Origin: Nonomuraea glycinis
Lineage (GTDB): Bacteria > Actinomycetota > Actinomycetes > Streptosporangiales > Streptosporangiaceae
DNA: 64,000 nt
Direction of reading: 5' to 3'
Assembly (NCBI RefSeq): GCF_014646515.1
Contig: NZ_BMNK01000001.1
Coordinates: 1 to 64,000, forward strand
In this document: in pieces, positions 53,185 through 64,000 of the stretch
How the letters are laid out: every line of letters starts with the position of its first letter
Numbering within the stretch: the first letter of the stretch is position 1
The notes under the pieces: model-generated
Told to the model about the DNA's origin: nothing
Database searches by the model: none
What the model saw: the letters and a program-made list of their open reading frames with translations, nothing else
Program-made: the position numbers and the translations under genes

Positions 53185-53278
53185 CCGTACAGGTCCGCGG
53201 GGTGGTGAAAGCCACCATCCCGTACGGGTCCGCGGGGTGGTGAACGCCACCATCCCGTACGGTCCGTCGGGTGGGAAA
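53185..53278. repeat. About 3 x 35-nt tandem repeat with inner hairpins
   Basis: Units beginning CCGTAC lie at 53185, 53220 and 53255, with a partial copy before. Each of the first two contains GGTGG-TGAA-CCACC-like arms, so each could form a small hairpin. It lies between kgd's 3' end and the DUF6104 gene. Confidence 0.75.
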
Positions 53279-53280
53279 GC

Positions 53281-53312
53281 GGTGAGCCCCCGCCAGAAGG
53301 CGAGGGCTCACC
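53281..53312 (-). terminator. Terminator of kgd
   Basis: GGTGAGCCC (53281-53289) pairs with GGGCTCACC (53304-53312), with inner GCC/GGC and loop AGAA. It lies 16 nt downstream of the kgd stop codon. Confidence 0.75.
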
Positions 53313-53327
53313 GGGGTCGTGCTCGGA

Positions 53328-56996
<3,669 letters not shown>

Positions 56997-57200
56997 GGCG
57001 GAAATCGCCCTCTTCCGCAGATCGGTTTTGATGTTAGAGAACCTGTCCAAGGCTACTCGCATGGATTGGCGGCGCGCGCCCGGGAGGCTATGCCGCCTCG
57101 CCTGATCCTCTCAGGACTGTTCAAAGAGGTCACGCCCCCCTAGTCAACGCTGGTGTGCCCGGCAAGGTCACTGTTCGGTATCAACAGTAGGGCGGGAGGT

Positions 57201-57845
57201 TTAGTTCCCTCTGACCACGAGCCTGGTGGCGATGCGAGCCTCCGGGGAGAGCCGTGTCAGTAGGTCCGCCAGCTCCTCGCCCGCCTCCTTCAGCTCCTCC
57301 AGCGACATCGGCTCCAGCCGCTCCAGGAGGAACAGGGCGTTGGTCGTCTCCTCGACGAGCCGGGTGCGGGCCACCTGGCGCCAATTCCACCTGCGGCAGG
57401 TGACGCCCGTGTCGTCGCGCCAGATCACTTCGCCCGGCTCCGGCTGCCCGAGCGCCTCCTCCGACGCCTCGTCGCCCACGGCCCTGATCAGCCGCGCCGG
57501 GCCCGCGTAGCGGTCGAGGTCCTCGCCACCGATGGGCAGCGCGTGCTTCACGCTGACCGCGTTGTAGGCGTCGACCACCTGGTTGATCTCCGGCAGCGGC
57601 AGCCGGCGGGTCAGCGCGTCGACGGACGGCCGGGTCCGCTGCGGCTTGGCGCCGAAGGCGCGATAGGCCTCCTTCCAGGCGTCGATCTTCTCGGGCTGCG
57701 GGGCCCGCTCGGCGGCCTCGGTCAGCAGGGCGCGCGACCAGTCGTCGGTGGGGCCGTTACGCAGGCCGCGCGCGGTCATCGCGAGCACGGCGAAGTCGGG
57801 ACGGAGCGCGAAGACGGCTTCGTCCACCCAGATGTCGTCAAGCAT
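57201..57845 (-). CDS. B3/4 domain-containing protein
   Basis: The 214-residue protein matches the stand-alone B3/4 family related to the editing domain of phenylalanyl-tRNA synthetase beta. Visible segments are LPLPEINQVVDAYNAVSVKH, GGEDLDRYAGP and EVIWRDDTGVTCRRWNWRQ, then a helical C-terminus. It may edit or bind misacylated tRNA or amino acids; experimental roles are unclear. It is divergent from the ArsR gene. Confidence 0.83.
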   Translation of the reverse strand: MLDDIWVDEAVFALRPDFAVLAMTARGLRNGPTDDWSRALLTEAAERAPQPEKIDAWKEAYRAFGAKPQRTRPSVDALTRRLPLPEINQVVDAYNAVSVKHALPIGGEDLDRYAGPARLIRAVGDEASEEALGQPEPGEVIWRDDTGVTCRRWNWRQVARTRLVEETTNALFLLERLEPMSLEELKEAGEELADLLTRLSPEARIATRLVVRGN

Positions 57846-57920
57846 GCCTCCAGTTTAGGAGCCCGGAGAAATCGCAGAATTCCCTTTGCAAAATTGTCTT
57901 TGCGGTCTACCGTGAGGTGT

Positions 57921-58520
57921 ATGGAGGAAGCCTTCAAGATCAGTGATCCCCGGGTGCTCAAGGTGGTGGCGCACCCGCTACGGGTGCGCCTGCTCGGCCT
58001 GCTGCGCGCCGACGGCCCCGCGACGGCCAGTGAGCTCGGCCGTACGGTGGGCGAGAGCTCCGGCTCGACCAGCTATCACCTGCGTGAACTGGCCAAGTTC
58101 GGTTTCATCGAGGAGGATCCGGAGCGTCGCGACGGCCGTGAGCGCCGCTGGCGGGCCCGGCACCGCTACACCTCCTGGGACACCGACGAGATGTCGGCGA
58201 CGGCCGAGGGGCGAGAGGCCGTCAAGATCATGCAGCTGCGCCAGGTGGCGGTGCTGGAGCAGGTGGTCCAGTCCTACGACATCGCGGGCCGGTCGGCGGA
58301 GTGGCTTCAGGCCGCGGGCATGAGCGACTACTGGGTCACGCTGCCGGCCTCGGCGCTGAAGGAGCTCATGGACCGGCTGGAGGAGCTGATCCACGACCTC
58401 GAGGCCCGCCACGCCGGCTCGCCGGACGCCGAGCAGGTCCACCTCTGGGTCGCGGGCTTCCCTCGCGGCCGTACGACCGAGGAAAGCGCGTCCGGTGAGA
58501 GTCGGGAGGACGGTCGATGA
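57921..58520 (+). CDS. ArsR-type winged-helix regulator
   Basis: The 199-residue protein has an N-terminal HTH_20/ArsR domain (LKVVAHPLRVRLLGLLRADGP in part, SSGSTSYHLRELAKFGFI in part) and a helical C-terminal half. It probably represses itself and the downstream transporter. ATG 57921 begins the conserved N-terminus; the frame upstream lies within another gene. The MFS gene starts within the last four bases (ATGA), so the two form an operon. Confidence 0.88.
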   Translation: MEEAFKISDPRVLKVVAHPLRVRLLGLLRADGPATASELGRTVGESSGSTSYHLRELAKFGFIEEDPERRDGRERRWRARHRYTSWDTDEMSATAEGREAVKIMQLRQVAVLEQVVQSYDIAGRSAEWLQAAGMSDYWVTLPASALKELMDRLEELIHDLEARHAGSPDAEQVHLWVAGFPRGRTTEESASGESREDGR

Positions 58521-59854
58521 CCGCCCGGTCGGCGGTGCGCCGCTACATGCTCGTCACCTTCCTGACCTGGCTCCCGATGGGCCTGATGCTGCCCGTCATG
58601 GTCCTGCTCATGACCGAGCGAGGTCTCAGCCTGGCTCAGATCGGCCTGTGCGTGACGGTGTTCTCGCTCGTCACCATCGGCCTGGAGCTGCCCACGGGTG
58701 GCCTGGCCGACGTGCTCGGGCGACGGGTGCTGCTGGCCGCCTCCGCCGTGTTCACCCTCGCCGCGCTGATCCTCCTGGCGGTGTCGACCACGCTCTGGAT
58801 GTTCCTGGTGACCGGCGTGATCAAGGGTGTGGCCAGGGCGTTGTCCAGCGGCCCCGCCACCGCCTGGTACGTCGACACACTGCACGAGCTCGAAGGCCGC
58901 GACGCCGACCTCAGGCCGGGACTGGCCAGGGGAGGCGTGATGGAGTCGGTGGCCCTCGCCGCCGGCGTGCTGGTGGGGGGGTTCGCGCCGCTCCTGATCC
59001 CGCCGGGCGGCGTCGTGGCGTCAGGTGTGCTGGTGCCGCTGTCCGCGCCACCCCTCATGGGCGCGGTCGCCGCCGGTGTCCTGCTGGTCGTGGCGCTGGT
59101 CGCGCTGCCCGAGCCGGCTCATCGGCACCGCTCGCTCGGCTCGGTGCTGCGGGACGTGCCCGCCACGATCGGCGAGGGCGTGCGGCTGGCCGTGGCGGGT
59201 CCGGTGCTGCGCCGCCTGATGCTGGCGACAGCGGGGGCGGGCGTCGCGCTGACCGCCGTCGAGCTGCTCACCCCCGGACGGCTCGCCGAGCTGGCCGGTA
59301 CGGCGGAGCAGGGGAGCACGGCCTATGCCGTGGTCGCGGCCCTCGGGTTCGCGGGCAGTGCGGCGGGCAGCGCGCTGGCGCCCGGTGTGGCCCGCATGGC
59401 GGGTGGTCCGGCGGGCGGTTCGGTACGGGGCGCGGTCGCGGGGACCCTTCTGACCGCGCTCTCGGTCGGGGCGCTGGCCGCGACGGCGGGGCTCACCGGC
59501 TCGGCGGGGCTCGTCAGCGCCGGCGTGGCCTACGTCGTGCTGTTCGCCGGGCTCTCGGTGGCCGGACTGCTCTGCCTGGAGATGACCCACAACGCGGTCG
59601 GCGCCGCCCAGCGCACCACGATCACCTCGACCGGCTCGCTGGCGATCCAGTCGGGCGGGGCCCTGTCCAACCTGGTCTTCGGCGCACTGGCCACCGGAGC
59701 CGGGACGGCCGCCGCCTGGTGGACGGCCGCGGTCATGATCCTCGCCTCCGCGCTGGTGTTCGTCCGGATGCCGGTGGCGTCGCGCCCGCGACCTGCCATG
59801 GTCCAGGAGGGGTCCGGACGCCCGGCTTCCGGGCCCGTTGCCCGACCCCAGTAG
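58517..59854 (+). CDS. MFS transporter
   Basis: The 445-residue protein has about 12 predicted membrane helices and the MFS loop motif near residues 55-70 (GLADVLGRRVLL). The substrate cannot be told; efflux of a drug or metabolite is usual when a helix-turn-helix regulator precedes such a gene. Its start overlaps the regulator's stop. Its stop overlaps the palindrome in front of the MBL gene. Confidence 0.88.
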   Translation: MTARSAVRRYMLVTFLTWLPMGLMLPVMVLLMTERGLSLAQIGLCVTVFSLVTIGLELPTGGLADVLGRRVLLAASAVFTLAALILLAVSTTLWMFLVTGVIKGVARALSSGPATAWYVDTLHELEGRDADLRPGLARGGVMESVALAAGVLVGGFAPLLIPPGGVVASGVLVPLSAPPLMGAVAAGVLLVVALVALPEPAHRHRSLGSVLRDVPATIGEGVRLAVAGPVLRRLMLATAGAGVALTAVELLTPGRLAELAGTAEQGSTAYAVVAALGFAGSAAGSALAPGVARMAGGPAGGSVRGAVAGTLLTALSVGALAATAGLTGSAGLVSAGVAYVVLFAGLSVAGLLCLEMTHNAVGAAQRTTITSTGSLAIQSGGALSNLVFGALATGAGTAAAWWTAAVMILASALVFVRMPVASRPRPAMVQEGSGRPASGPVARPQ

Positions 59855-59864
59855 AACATCGTTC
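59854..59864. promoter_or_regulatory. GAACATCGTTC palindrome upstream of the MBL gene
   Basis: The 11-bp element GAAC-ATC-GTTC has the same arms, spacing and AT start as GAACATTGTTC before the thiolase-like gene at 46677. It lies 25 nt upstream of the MBL hydrolase start. The match suggests a shared regulator. Confidence 0.4.
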
Positions 59865-59889
59865 CAGAACAGCAGGCAGAATCTTCCGC

Positions 59890-60948
59890 ATGGCTAAGTT
59901 CGTGGTGACCCCGTCCAATGAAGACCAGCGTGCCGCCTGGATCGGCGGGAAGGTGCCGGAGGTCGAGCGGGTGCGGCCCGGCCTGTGGTCGATCCCGGTG
60001 CCGATTCCGGTGAACCCGCTGAGGTACGTCCTGGTCTACGCGCTGGAGGTGGACGACGGCGTGGCGATCGTGGACGCCGGGTGGAACACCGACGAGGCCT
60101 ACGACGCGCTGGTCGCGGGGCTCGCGGTGGCCGGTTATGCGATCACCGACGTGCAGGCCGTCCTGGTCACCCACATCCATCCCGACCATTACGGCCTCGC
60201 CGGGCGGGTCCGGGAGATGTCCGGCGCGTGGATCGGGCTGCACCCCGCCGACGCGAGCCTTGTGCACGAGCGTTATGACGACAGCACCATCGAGTCGATG
60301 GTGGACAAGCAGCGGGCGATGCTCGACCGGTGCGGGGTGCCGCCGCAGACCGCGGAGGAGCTGGCGAGCTCGTCGATGATGATCCGGCACATGGTGTCGA
60401 TGGCCAAGCCGGACCGGCTGATCGAGGACGGCGACCGGCTCGACCTGTCCGGCTGGGACCTGCGGGCCATCTGGACGCCCGGCCACTCGCCGGGCCACCT
60501 GTGCTTCGTCTCGCCCTCCAGGAAGCTGCTGTTCTCCGGGGACCACGTCCTGGCGAAGATCACGCCGATGGTGGCGGTGCACCCGCAGTCCGCGCCGAAC
60601 CCGCTGGCCGACTACCTCGACGCGCTGACCGCCGTACGTGAGCTGGACGTGGAGGAGGTGCTGCCCGCGCACGAGTACCGGTTCCTGGAGCTGCGGGGGC
60701 GGGTCGACTACGTGATCGCGCACCACGGCGAGCGGCTGGGCGAGATCGAGCAGGTGGTCGCCGAGGCGAACGGGGTGACCTGCTGGGAGGCGGCCACCAG
60801 GCTGACGTGGTCACGGCCCTGGGAGACGATCCCGCCGTTCATGCGGCGCGCGGCCAACAACGAGACGCTGGCGCACCTGGTGTGGCTGGAGGCGCAAGGG
60901 CGGGTGCGCCGGGAGCCGGGCGATCCGGAGCTCTGGCATTCCATGTAA
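59890..60948 (+). CDS. MBL-fold metallo-hydrolase
   Basis: The 352-residue protein is a metallo-beta-lactamase-fold hydrolase with the metal motif THIHPDHYG (HxHxDH), later GHSPGHLC, FSGDHVL and PAHE. A C-terminal domain of about 90 residues (GERLGEIEQVV, WSRPWETIPPFM) is typical of the hydroxyacylglutathione hydrolase-like/lactonase relatives. The substrate is unknown. It may be controlled together with the thiolase-like gene through a shared palindrome. Confidence 0.88.
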   Translation: MAKFVVTPSNEDQRAAWIGGKVPEVERVRPGLWSIPVPIPVNPLRYVLVYALEVDDGVAIVDAGWNTDEAYDALVAGLAVAGYAITDVQAVLVTHIHPDHYGLAGRVREMSGAWIGLHPADASLVHERYDDSTIESMVDKQRAMLDRCGVPPQTAEELASSSMMIRHMVSMAKPDRLIEDGDRLDLSGWDLRAIWTPGHSPGHLCFVSPSRKLLFSGDHVLAKITPMVAVHPQSAPNPLADYLDALTAVRELDVEEVLPAHEYRFLELRGRVDYVIAHHGERLGEIEQVVAEANGVTCWEAATRLTWSRPWETIPPFMRRAANNETLAHLVWLEAQGRVRREPGDPELWHSM

Positions 60949-60963
60949 ATCCTGTAGGAAATG

Positions 60964-60992
60964 TTGACTTTGTGGATCGGGCTGCGTAGCGT
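60964..60992 (+). promoter_or_regulatory. Promoter of the leader peptide, leaderless
   Basis: TTGACT (60964-60969), a 17-nt spacer and TAGCGT (60987-60992) form a good main-sigma promoter. The ATG of the leader peptide is 7 nt after the -10 box, so transcription should begin on or next to the start codon. Confidence 0.75.
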
Positions 60993-60999
60993 CGAACGC

Positions 61000-61068
61000 A
61001 TGAGCCCGGTTCTCACCCGGCGCGCGCATGTCGATAACTGCCGCGTCATCAGCGCACAGTGTCACTGA
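61000..61068 (+). CDS. Cysteine-containing leader peptide
   Basis: This 22-codon frame opens right at the predicted transcription start. The peptide contains LTRR and ends HVDNCRVISAQCH, with Cys codons 14 and 21. The pattern LTRR-xHVDxCRxxSAxC is typical, from memory, of the short leader peptides upstream of sulfur assimilation and transport genes in actinobacteria. Its stop codon lies in the 5' arm of a hairpin that covers the next gene's start. It probably acts as a cysteine-sensing upstream frame. Confidence 0.75.
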   Translation: MSPVLTRRAHVDNCRVISAQCH

Positions 61069-61117
61069 TCACGACCCGGTCCTGTCCCATCACCGTTTGA
61101 GGACATTCTCGTGATCA
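61066..61117 (+). promoter_or_regulatory. Hairpin that can hide the start of the ABC binding-protein gene
   Basis: TGATCACGA (61066-61074) and TCGTGATCA (61109-61117) are perfectly complementary over 9 bp. The 5' arm begins with the leader peptide's stop codon; the 3' arm includes the GTG start (61111-61113), and the 34-nt loop holds the ribosome site GAGGAC (61099-61104). A ribosome stalled on the Cys21 codon would cover the 5' arm and free the start. Confidence 0.65.
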
Positions 61118-62106
61118 AACATGCCATTTCCCTCGTCTCACTACTCGCTGTCACGGCCTGCGGCACCGCCCAGGGCTCCGCGGAGACGCAGGAGCTGCGA
61201 TACCAGGGCAGCGTCGGCGCCGTCACCTTCCCTGAGCTGGCCGAAGATCTCGGCTACCTCGCTCCCGTCAAGCTCAAGTGGATCGGCAACACCACCAGCG
61301 GACCCCAGGACATCCAGGCCGCCGCCACCGGGCAGACCGACTTCGGCGGCGCCTTCAACGGCGCCGTCGTCAAGCTGATCGCCGCCAAGGCCCCGATCAA
61401 GGCGGTGATCAGCTTCTACGGCAGCGACAAGGACGTCAACCAGGGCTTCTACGTGCCGGACGACAGCCCGATCCGCGAACCCCGGGACCTGATCGGCAAG
61501 AAGGTCGGCATGAACACCCTCGGCGCCCACGCCGAGGCCGTGCTGAAGGAGTACCTCACCCGCGGCGGCCTGACCCCCGCGCAGATCCAGCAGGTGGAGC
61601 CGGTCGTCGTGCCCCCGGTCAACCTGGAGCAGGGCCTCCGCCAGGGGCAGCTCGACGTCGCCGTGCTCAGCGGGGTGCTGCGTGACAAGGCGGTGGAGCG
61701 CGGCGGCATCAGGCCGCTGTTCAACGACGTCGACCTGTTCGGCGACTTCTCCGCGGGCACGTACGTGCTCACCGAGCGCTTCATCGAGCGCAATCCCGGC
61801 ACCGCCAGGAAGTTCGTCGAGGCCACCGCCAAGGCCATCCACTGGGCGCAGACCCACGACCGGGCGGAGGTCGTGGCCAGGTTCCGGCAGATCATCGCCA
61901 AGCGCGCCAGGAACGAGGACACCAAGACGGTCGGCTACTGGAAGAGCGGCGGCGTGGCCGGCACCGGCGGGGTGATCGCGCCGGAGGAGTTCCAGCGGTG
62001 GATCGACTGGCTGGAACGCGCCGGTGACATCGAGCCCGGCCAGGTCAAGGCCGCCGACGTCTACACCAACGCCGACAACCCCTTCGCCGAGGAAGGCACC
62101 CGATGA
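61111..62106 (+). CDS. ABC transporter substrate-binding lipoprotein (sulfonate/organosulfur type)
   Basis: The 331-residue protein has a lipoprotein signal with lipobox VTAC-GT and a type 2 periplasmic-binding fold of the SsuA/TauA/ThiY group (GQTDFGGAFNGAVVKLIA in part, IGKKVGMNTLGAHAEAVLKEYL in parts). With the downstream monooxygenase gene, an organosulfur substrate is likely. GTG 61111 follows GAGGAC at 6 nt. It begins the operon downstream of the Cys leader. Confidence 0.88.
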   Translation: MIKHAISLVSLLAVTACGTAQGSAETQELRYQGSVGAVTFPELAEDLGYLAPVKLKWIGNTTSGPQDIQAAATGQTDFGGAFNGAVVKLIAAKAPIKAVISFYGSDKDVNQGFYVPDDSPIREPRDLIGKKVGMNTLGAHAEAVLKEYLTRGGLTPAQIQQVEPVVVPPVNLEQGLRQGQLDVAVLSGVLRDKAVERGGIRPLFNDVDLFGDFSAGTYVLTERFIERNPGTARKFVEATAKAIHWAQTHDRAEVVARFRQIIAKRARNEDTKTVGYWKSGGVAGTGGVIAPEEFQRWIDWLERAGDIEPGQVKAADVYTNADNPFAEEGTR

Positions 62107-62873
62107 AGATCGAGCTCTTGGACGTCACGAAGGAGTTCCCGGTCCGCGACTCCGGCACACCCTTCACCGCCCTGTCCGGCGTCTCGCTCTCCGTCGCGAG
62201 CGGCGAGTTCCTCACCCTCGTCGGGCCGAGCGGCTGCGGCAAGTCCACCCTCCTCGACCTCCTGACCGGCCTGGCCACCCCCACCCGGGGCGAGATCAGG
62301 CTGGACGGCGTCCCCGTCACCGGTCCCGGACTCGACCGGGGCATCGTCTTCCAGCAGTACGCCCTGTTCCCGTGGCGTACCGCGCTGGCGAACGTGGAGT
62401 TCGGCCTGGAGGCCAAGGCCGTCCCCCGGCGTGAACGCCGCGAGCTGGCCGGGCACTACCTGGACCTGGTGGGCCTGACCGGCTTCGCCGAGCGCTACCC
62501 GCACGAGCTGTCGGGCGGCATGCGGCAGCGGGTCGCCATCGCCAGGAGCCTCGCCTACGACCCGGCCGTGCTGCTCATGGACGAGCCGTTCGCCGCGCTG
62601 GACGCCCAGACGAGGGAGTCGCTGCAGGAGGAGCTCCTGCGCATCTGGCAGGCCACCGGCAAGACCGTCGTCTTCATCACACACGGCATCGACGAGGCCG
62701 TCTACCTGGGGCAGCGGGTCGCCGTCATGACACCGGCGCCCGGCCGCATCCGTGAGGTGGTCGAGGTGTCGTTCGACTCCCGAGAGGGCGACCTGCGCGG
62801 CACCGCGCGGTTCGGCGAGTACCGGCACGCCATCTGGTCGCTGCTGCGCGAGGAGGCGGTCCCCGTTGCCTAG
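62103..62873 (+). CDS. ABC transporter ATP-binding protein (SsuB-like)
   Basis: The 256-residue ATPase has Walker A GPSGCGKST, Q-loop FQQYALFPWR, signature LSGGMRQR, Walker B VLLMDEPF and the H-loop FITHGIDEA. This is the nitrate/sulfonate/taurine subgroup. It overlaps the binding-protein gene by 4 nt. Confidence 0.93.
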   Translation: MKIELLDVTKEFPVRDSGTPFTALSGVSLSVASGEFLTLVGPSGCGKSTLLDLLTGLATPTRGEIRLDGVPVTGPGLDRGIVFQQYALFPWRTALANVEFGLEAKAVPRRERRELAGHYLDLVGLTGFAERYPHELSGGMRQRVAIARSLAYDPAVLLMDEPFAALDAQTRESLQEELLRIWQATGKTVVFITHGIDEAVYLGQRVAVMTPAPGRIREVVEVSFDSREGDLRGTARFGEYRHAIWSLLREEAVPVA

Positions 62874-63885
62874 GCCATCGCAGGGCGCGGGCGGCCTGGC
62901 CCTCTCAGCGCTGGACGACTCCGTGCTGGACTATTCGGTGCCGGACTACGGGGTGCAGGACGACTCGGCACAGGACGACTCGGCACAGGGCGACTCGGGG
63001 CAGGACGACTCGGCACAGGGCGACTCGGGGCAGGACGACGACGACCCGCCGCGCGGGGCACCCGGACCGGCCGCCCCATCGGTCACTCGGCCACGACCGC
63101 CGGAGCGGCCGGGACGCGGCCGCCGGGCGCTGCTCGCCGGGCGGCGCGCCGTCCGGGCGGTGGCGGCCCTGCTCCTGCTGGCCGCCGTCTGGGAGATCCT
63201 GCCCAGGCTCGAAGTCGTCGACCCGACCTTCCTGCCGCCGCTGAGCGAGGTGCTCCTCGCCTGGGCCGAGCTGCTCAGGTCCGGGGAGCTGGCCGACCAC
63301 GCCGGCGCCTCGCTGGCCAGGTCGCTGGCCGGATTCGGGCTGGCCATCGCGCTGGCCGTCCCGCTCGGGCTGCTCATCGGCTGGTACCGGCCCGTCGCGC
63401 AGTTCCTCGGCCCGGTGCTGGAGCTCTTCCGCAACACCGCCGCGCTGGCCCTGCTGCCGGTCTTCGTGCTCATCCTCGGGCTGGGCGAGACGTCGAAGGT
63501 GTCGATCATCCTGTACGCCTGCGCCTGGCCGATCCTGCTCAACACCGTCGCGGGGGTGAAGGGCGTCGACCCGTTGCTGATCAAGTCGGCGACGTCCATG
63601 GGGCTCAAGCCGTACAGGCTCTTTCAGAAGGTGATCCTGCCCGCGGCGGTGCCCACCATCTTCACCGGCGTCAGGCTGGCCGGCGCCTACTCCATCCTCG
63701 TCCTCGTCGCCGCCGAGATGGTGGGGGCCAAGGCGGGGCTCGGTTACCTCATCAACTACGCGCAGTTCAACTTCCGGGTGCCCGACATGTATGCGGGGAT
63801 CATCACGATCTCGGCGCTCGGCCTGCTGTTCAACCTGCTTCTCGTGCGCCTGGAGCGGCGCTTCTCCACCTGGAGGACCACGTGA
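62866..63885 (+). CDS. ABC transporter permease with acidic pentapeptide repeats
   Basis: The 339-residue permease starts at TTG 62866, after AGGAGG at 9 nt, and overlaps the ATPase gene by 8 nt. Residues 31-60 are six tandem pentapeptides of the type QDDSA or QGDSG, an acidic cytoplasmic tail not usual for this family. From about residue 95 the normal SsuC/TauC-type permease follows with about six helices and the EAA loop (SATSMGLKPYRLFQKVILPAA in part). The repeat is encoded by 15-nt tandem DNA units. Confidence 0.86.
   Translation: MPRPSQGAGGLALSALDDSVLDYSVPDYGVQDDSAQDDSAQGDSGQDDSAQGDSGQDDDDPPRGAPGPAAPSVTRPRPPERPGRGRRALLAGRRAVRAVAALLLLAAVWEILPRLEVVDPTFLPPLSEVLLAWAELLRSGELADHAGASLARSLAGFGLAIALAVPLGLLIGWYRPVAQFLGPVLELFRNTAALALLPVFVLILGLGETSKVSIILYACAWPILLNTVAGVKGVDPLLIKSATSMGLKPYRLFQKVILPAAVPTIFTGVRLAGAYSILVLVAAEMVGAKAGLGYLINYAQFNFRVPDMYAGIITISALGLLFNLLLVRLERRFSTWRTT
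62956..63045 (+). repeat. Six 15-nt units coding pentapeptide repeats
   Basis: Units of the type CAGGACGACTCGGCA run in frame from 62956. A 30-nt block occurs twice without change (62971-63000 and 63001-63030), so the array is recent or still changing. Confidence 0.9.
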
Positions 63886-64000
63886 CCATGCATCTGAACG
63901 CCTTCCTCATGGGGGTCGGCCACCACGAGGCGGCCTGGCGGCATCCCCTGACCGAGCCGCGCCACGTCACCGACCTGCGCCACTTCCAGGAGCTCGCCAC
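63882..64000 (+). CDS. Flavin-dependent (LLM class) monooxygenase, partial
   Basis: The first 39 codons are in the window. The start MHLNAFLMGVGHHEAAWRHP and the later LTEPRHVTDLRHFQELA match the N-terminus of NtaA/SnaA/DszA-type FMNH2-dependent monooxygenases. Such enzymes oxidise organosulfur or related compounds with a separate flavin reductase. GTG 63882 has GGAGG 5 nt upstream and overlaps the permease stop; ATG 63888 is also possible. The gene continues past the window. Confidence 0.8.
   Translation, partial: MTMHLNAFLMGVGHHEAAWRHPLTEPRHVTDLRHFQELA

Overview
The window is very GC-rich actinobacterial chromosome with a strong G/C bias at third codon positions and frequent GTG starts. 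Gene content (SigR/RsrA, a WblE-type WhiB protein, nickel superoxide dismutase with its SodX peptidase, a fused Kgd-type 2-oxoglutarate decarboxylase/dehydrogenase, HisN) and gene order resemble, from memory, the Streptomyces coelicolor core region running from about sigR to the 2-oxoglutarate dehydrogenase gene. The large paralogous secreted-protease array and the protein styles suggest a sporulating, filamentous actinomycete of the Streptosporangiaceae type (for example Nonomuraea or a relative). The family assignment is inference; the phylum is secure.

Layout. 1-330: two rho-independent terminators of genes left of the window. 0.3-9.9 kb: a membrane-anchored PQQ-propeller protein, an Lrp/AsnC regulator divergent from phenylalanine hydroxylase, a beta-lactamase-fold hydrolase, a low-molecular-weight phosphatase overlapping a fructosamine-kinase-like gene, then hisN, a hotdog thioesterase, rsgA and aroA. 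9.9-17.6 kb: an SRAP protein, a DksA-like protein, a methyltransferase, the sigR-rsrA thiol-stress operon with its own SigR-type promoter, an epimerase, a pair of HD-domain proteins (one intact HD-GYP, one degenerate), a biotinyl/lipoyl carrier and a second thioesterase. 17.9-31.4 kb: a PASTA Ser/Thr kinase, a ThDP enzyme, a two-component system with a DUF4097 protein, an XRE-cupin regulator, bioD, a GntR regulator, a PdtaS-like kinase, wblE, a lipid kinase, and a SigB/F/H-type sigma factor with its RsbW-type anti-sigma. 31.5-38.3 kb: sodN/sodX, a CGNR protein, a polar amino-acid ABC transporter, malic enzyme and a TPR regulator.

38.3-46.4 kb holds five tandem secreted trypsin-fold proteins on the minus strand. 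The first-transcribed gene keeps the catalytic Ser. The other four keep His and Asp but have Asp in place of the nucleophile Ser, so they look like pseudoproteases. Two perfect and one near-perfect Crp-type sites (TGTGA-N6-TCACA) lie upstream of three of them. 46.7-57.8 kb: an unusual thiolase-like protein, vapBC, a membrane-anchored protein, a quinone oxidoreductase, a PadR regulator with a second DUF4097 protein, a 59-residue DUF6104 protein, kgd and a B3/4-domain protein. 57.9-64.0 kb: an ArsR-MFS operon, an MBL hydrolase, and an organosulfur-type ABC transporter operon running into a flavin monooxygenase cut by the window end.

The most interesting regulatory element is at 61.0 kb. A leaderless 22-codon Cys-containing leader peptide ends at a stop codon lying inside the 5' arm of a 9-bp hairpin whose 3' arm covers the start codon of the ABC substrate-binding gene, which suggests cysteine-responsive translational control of sulfur import. 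A second theme is a recurring genome pattern: short tandem repeats (30-45 nt units) at gene 3' ends, several of them copying the stop-codon junction of convergent genes.
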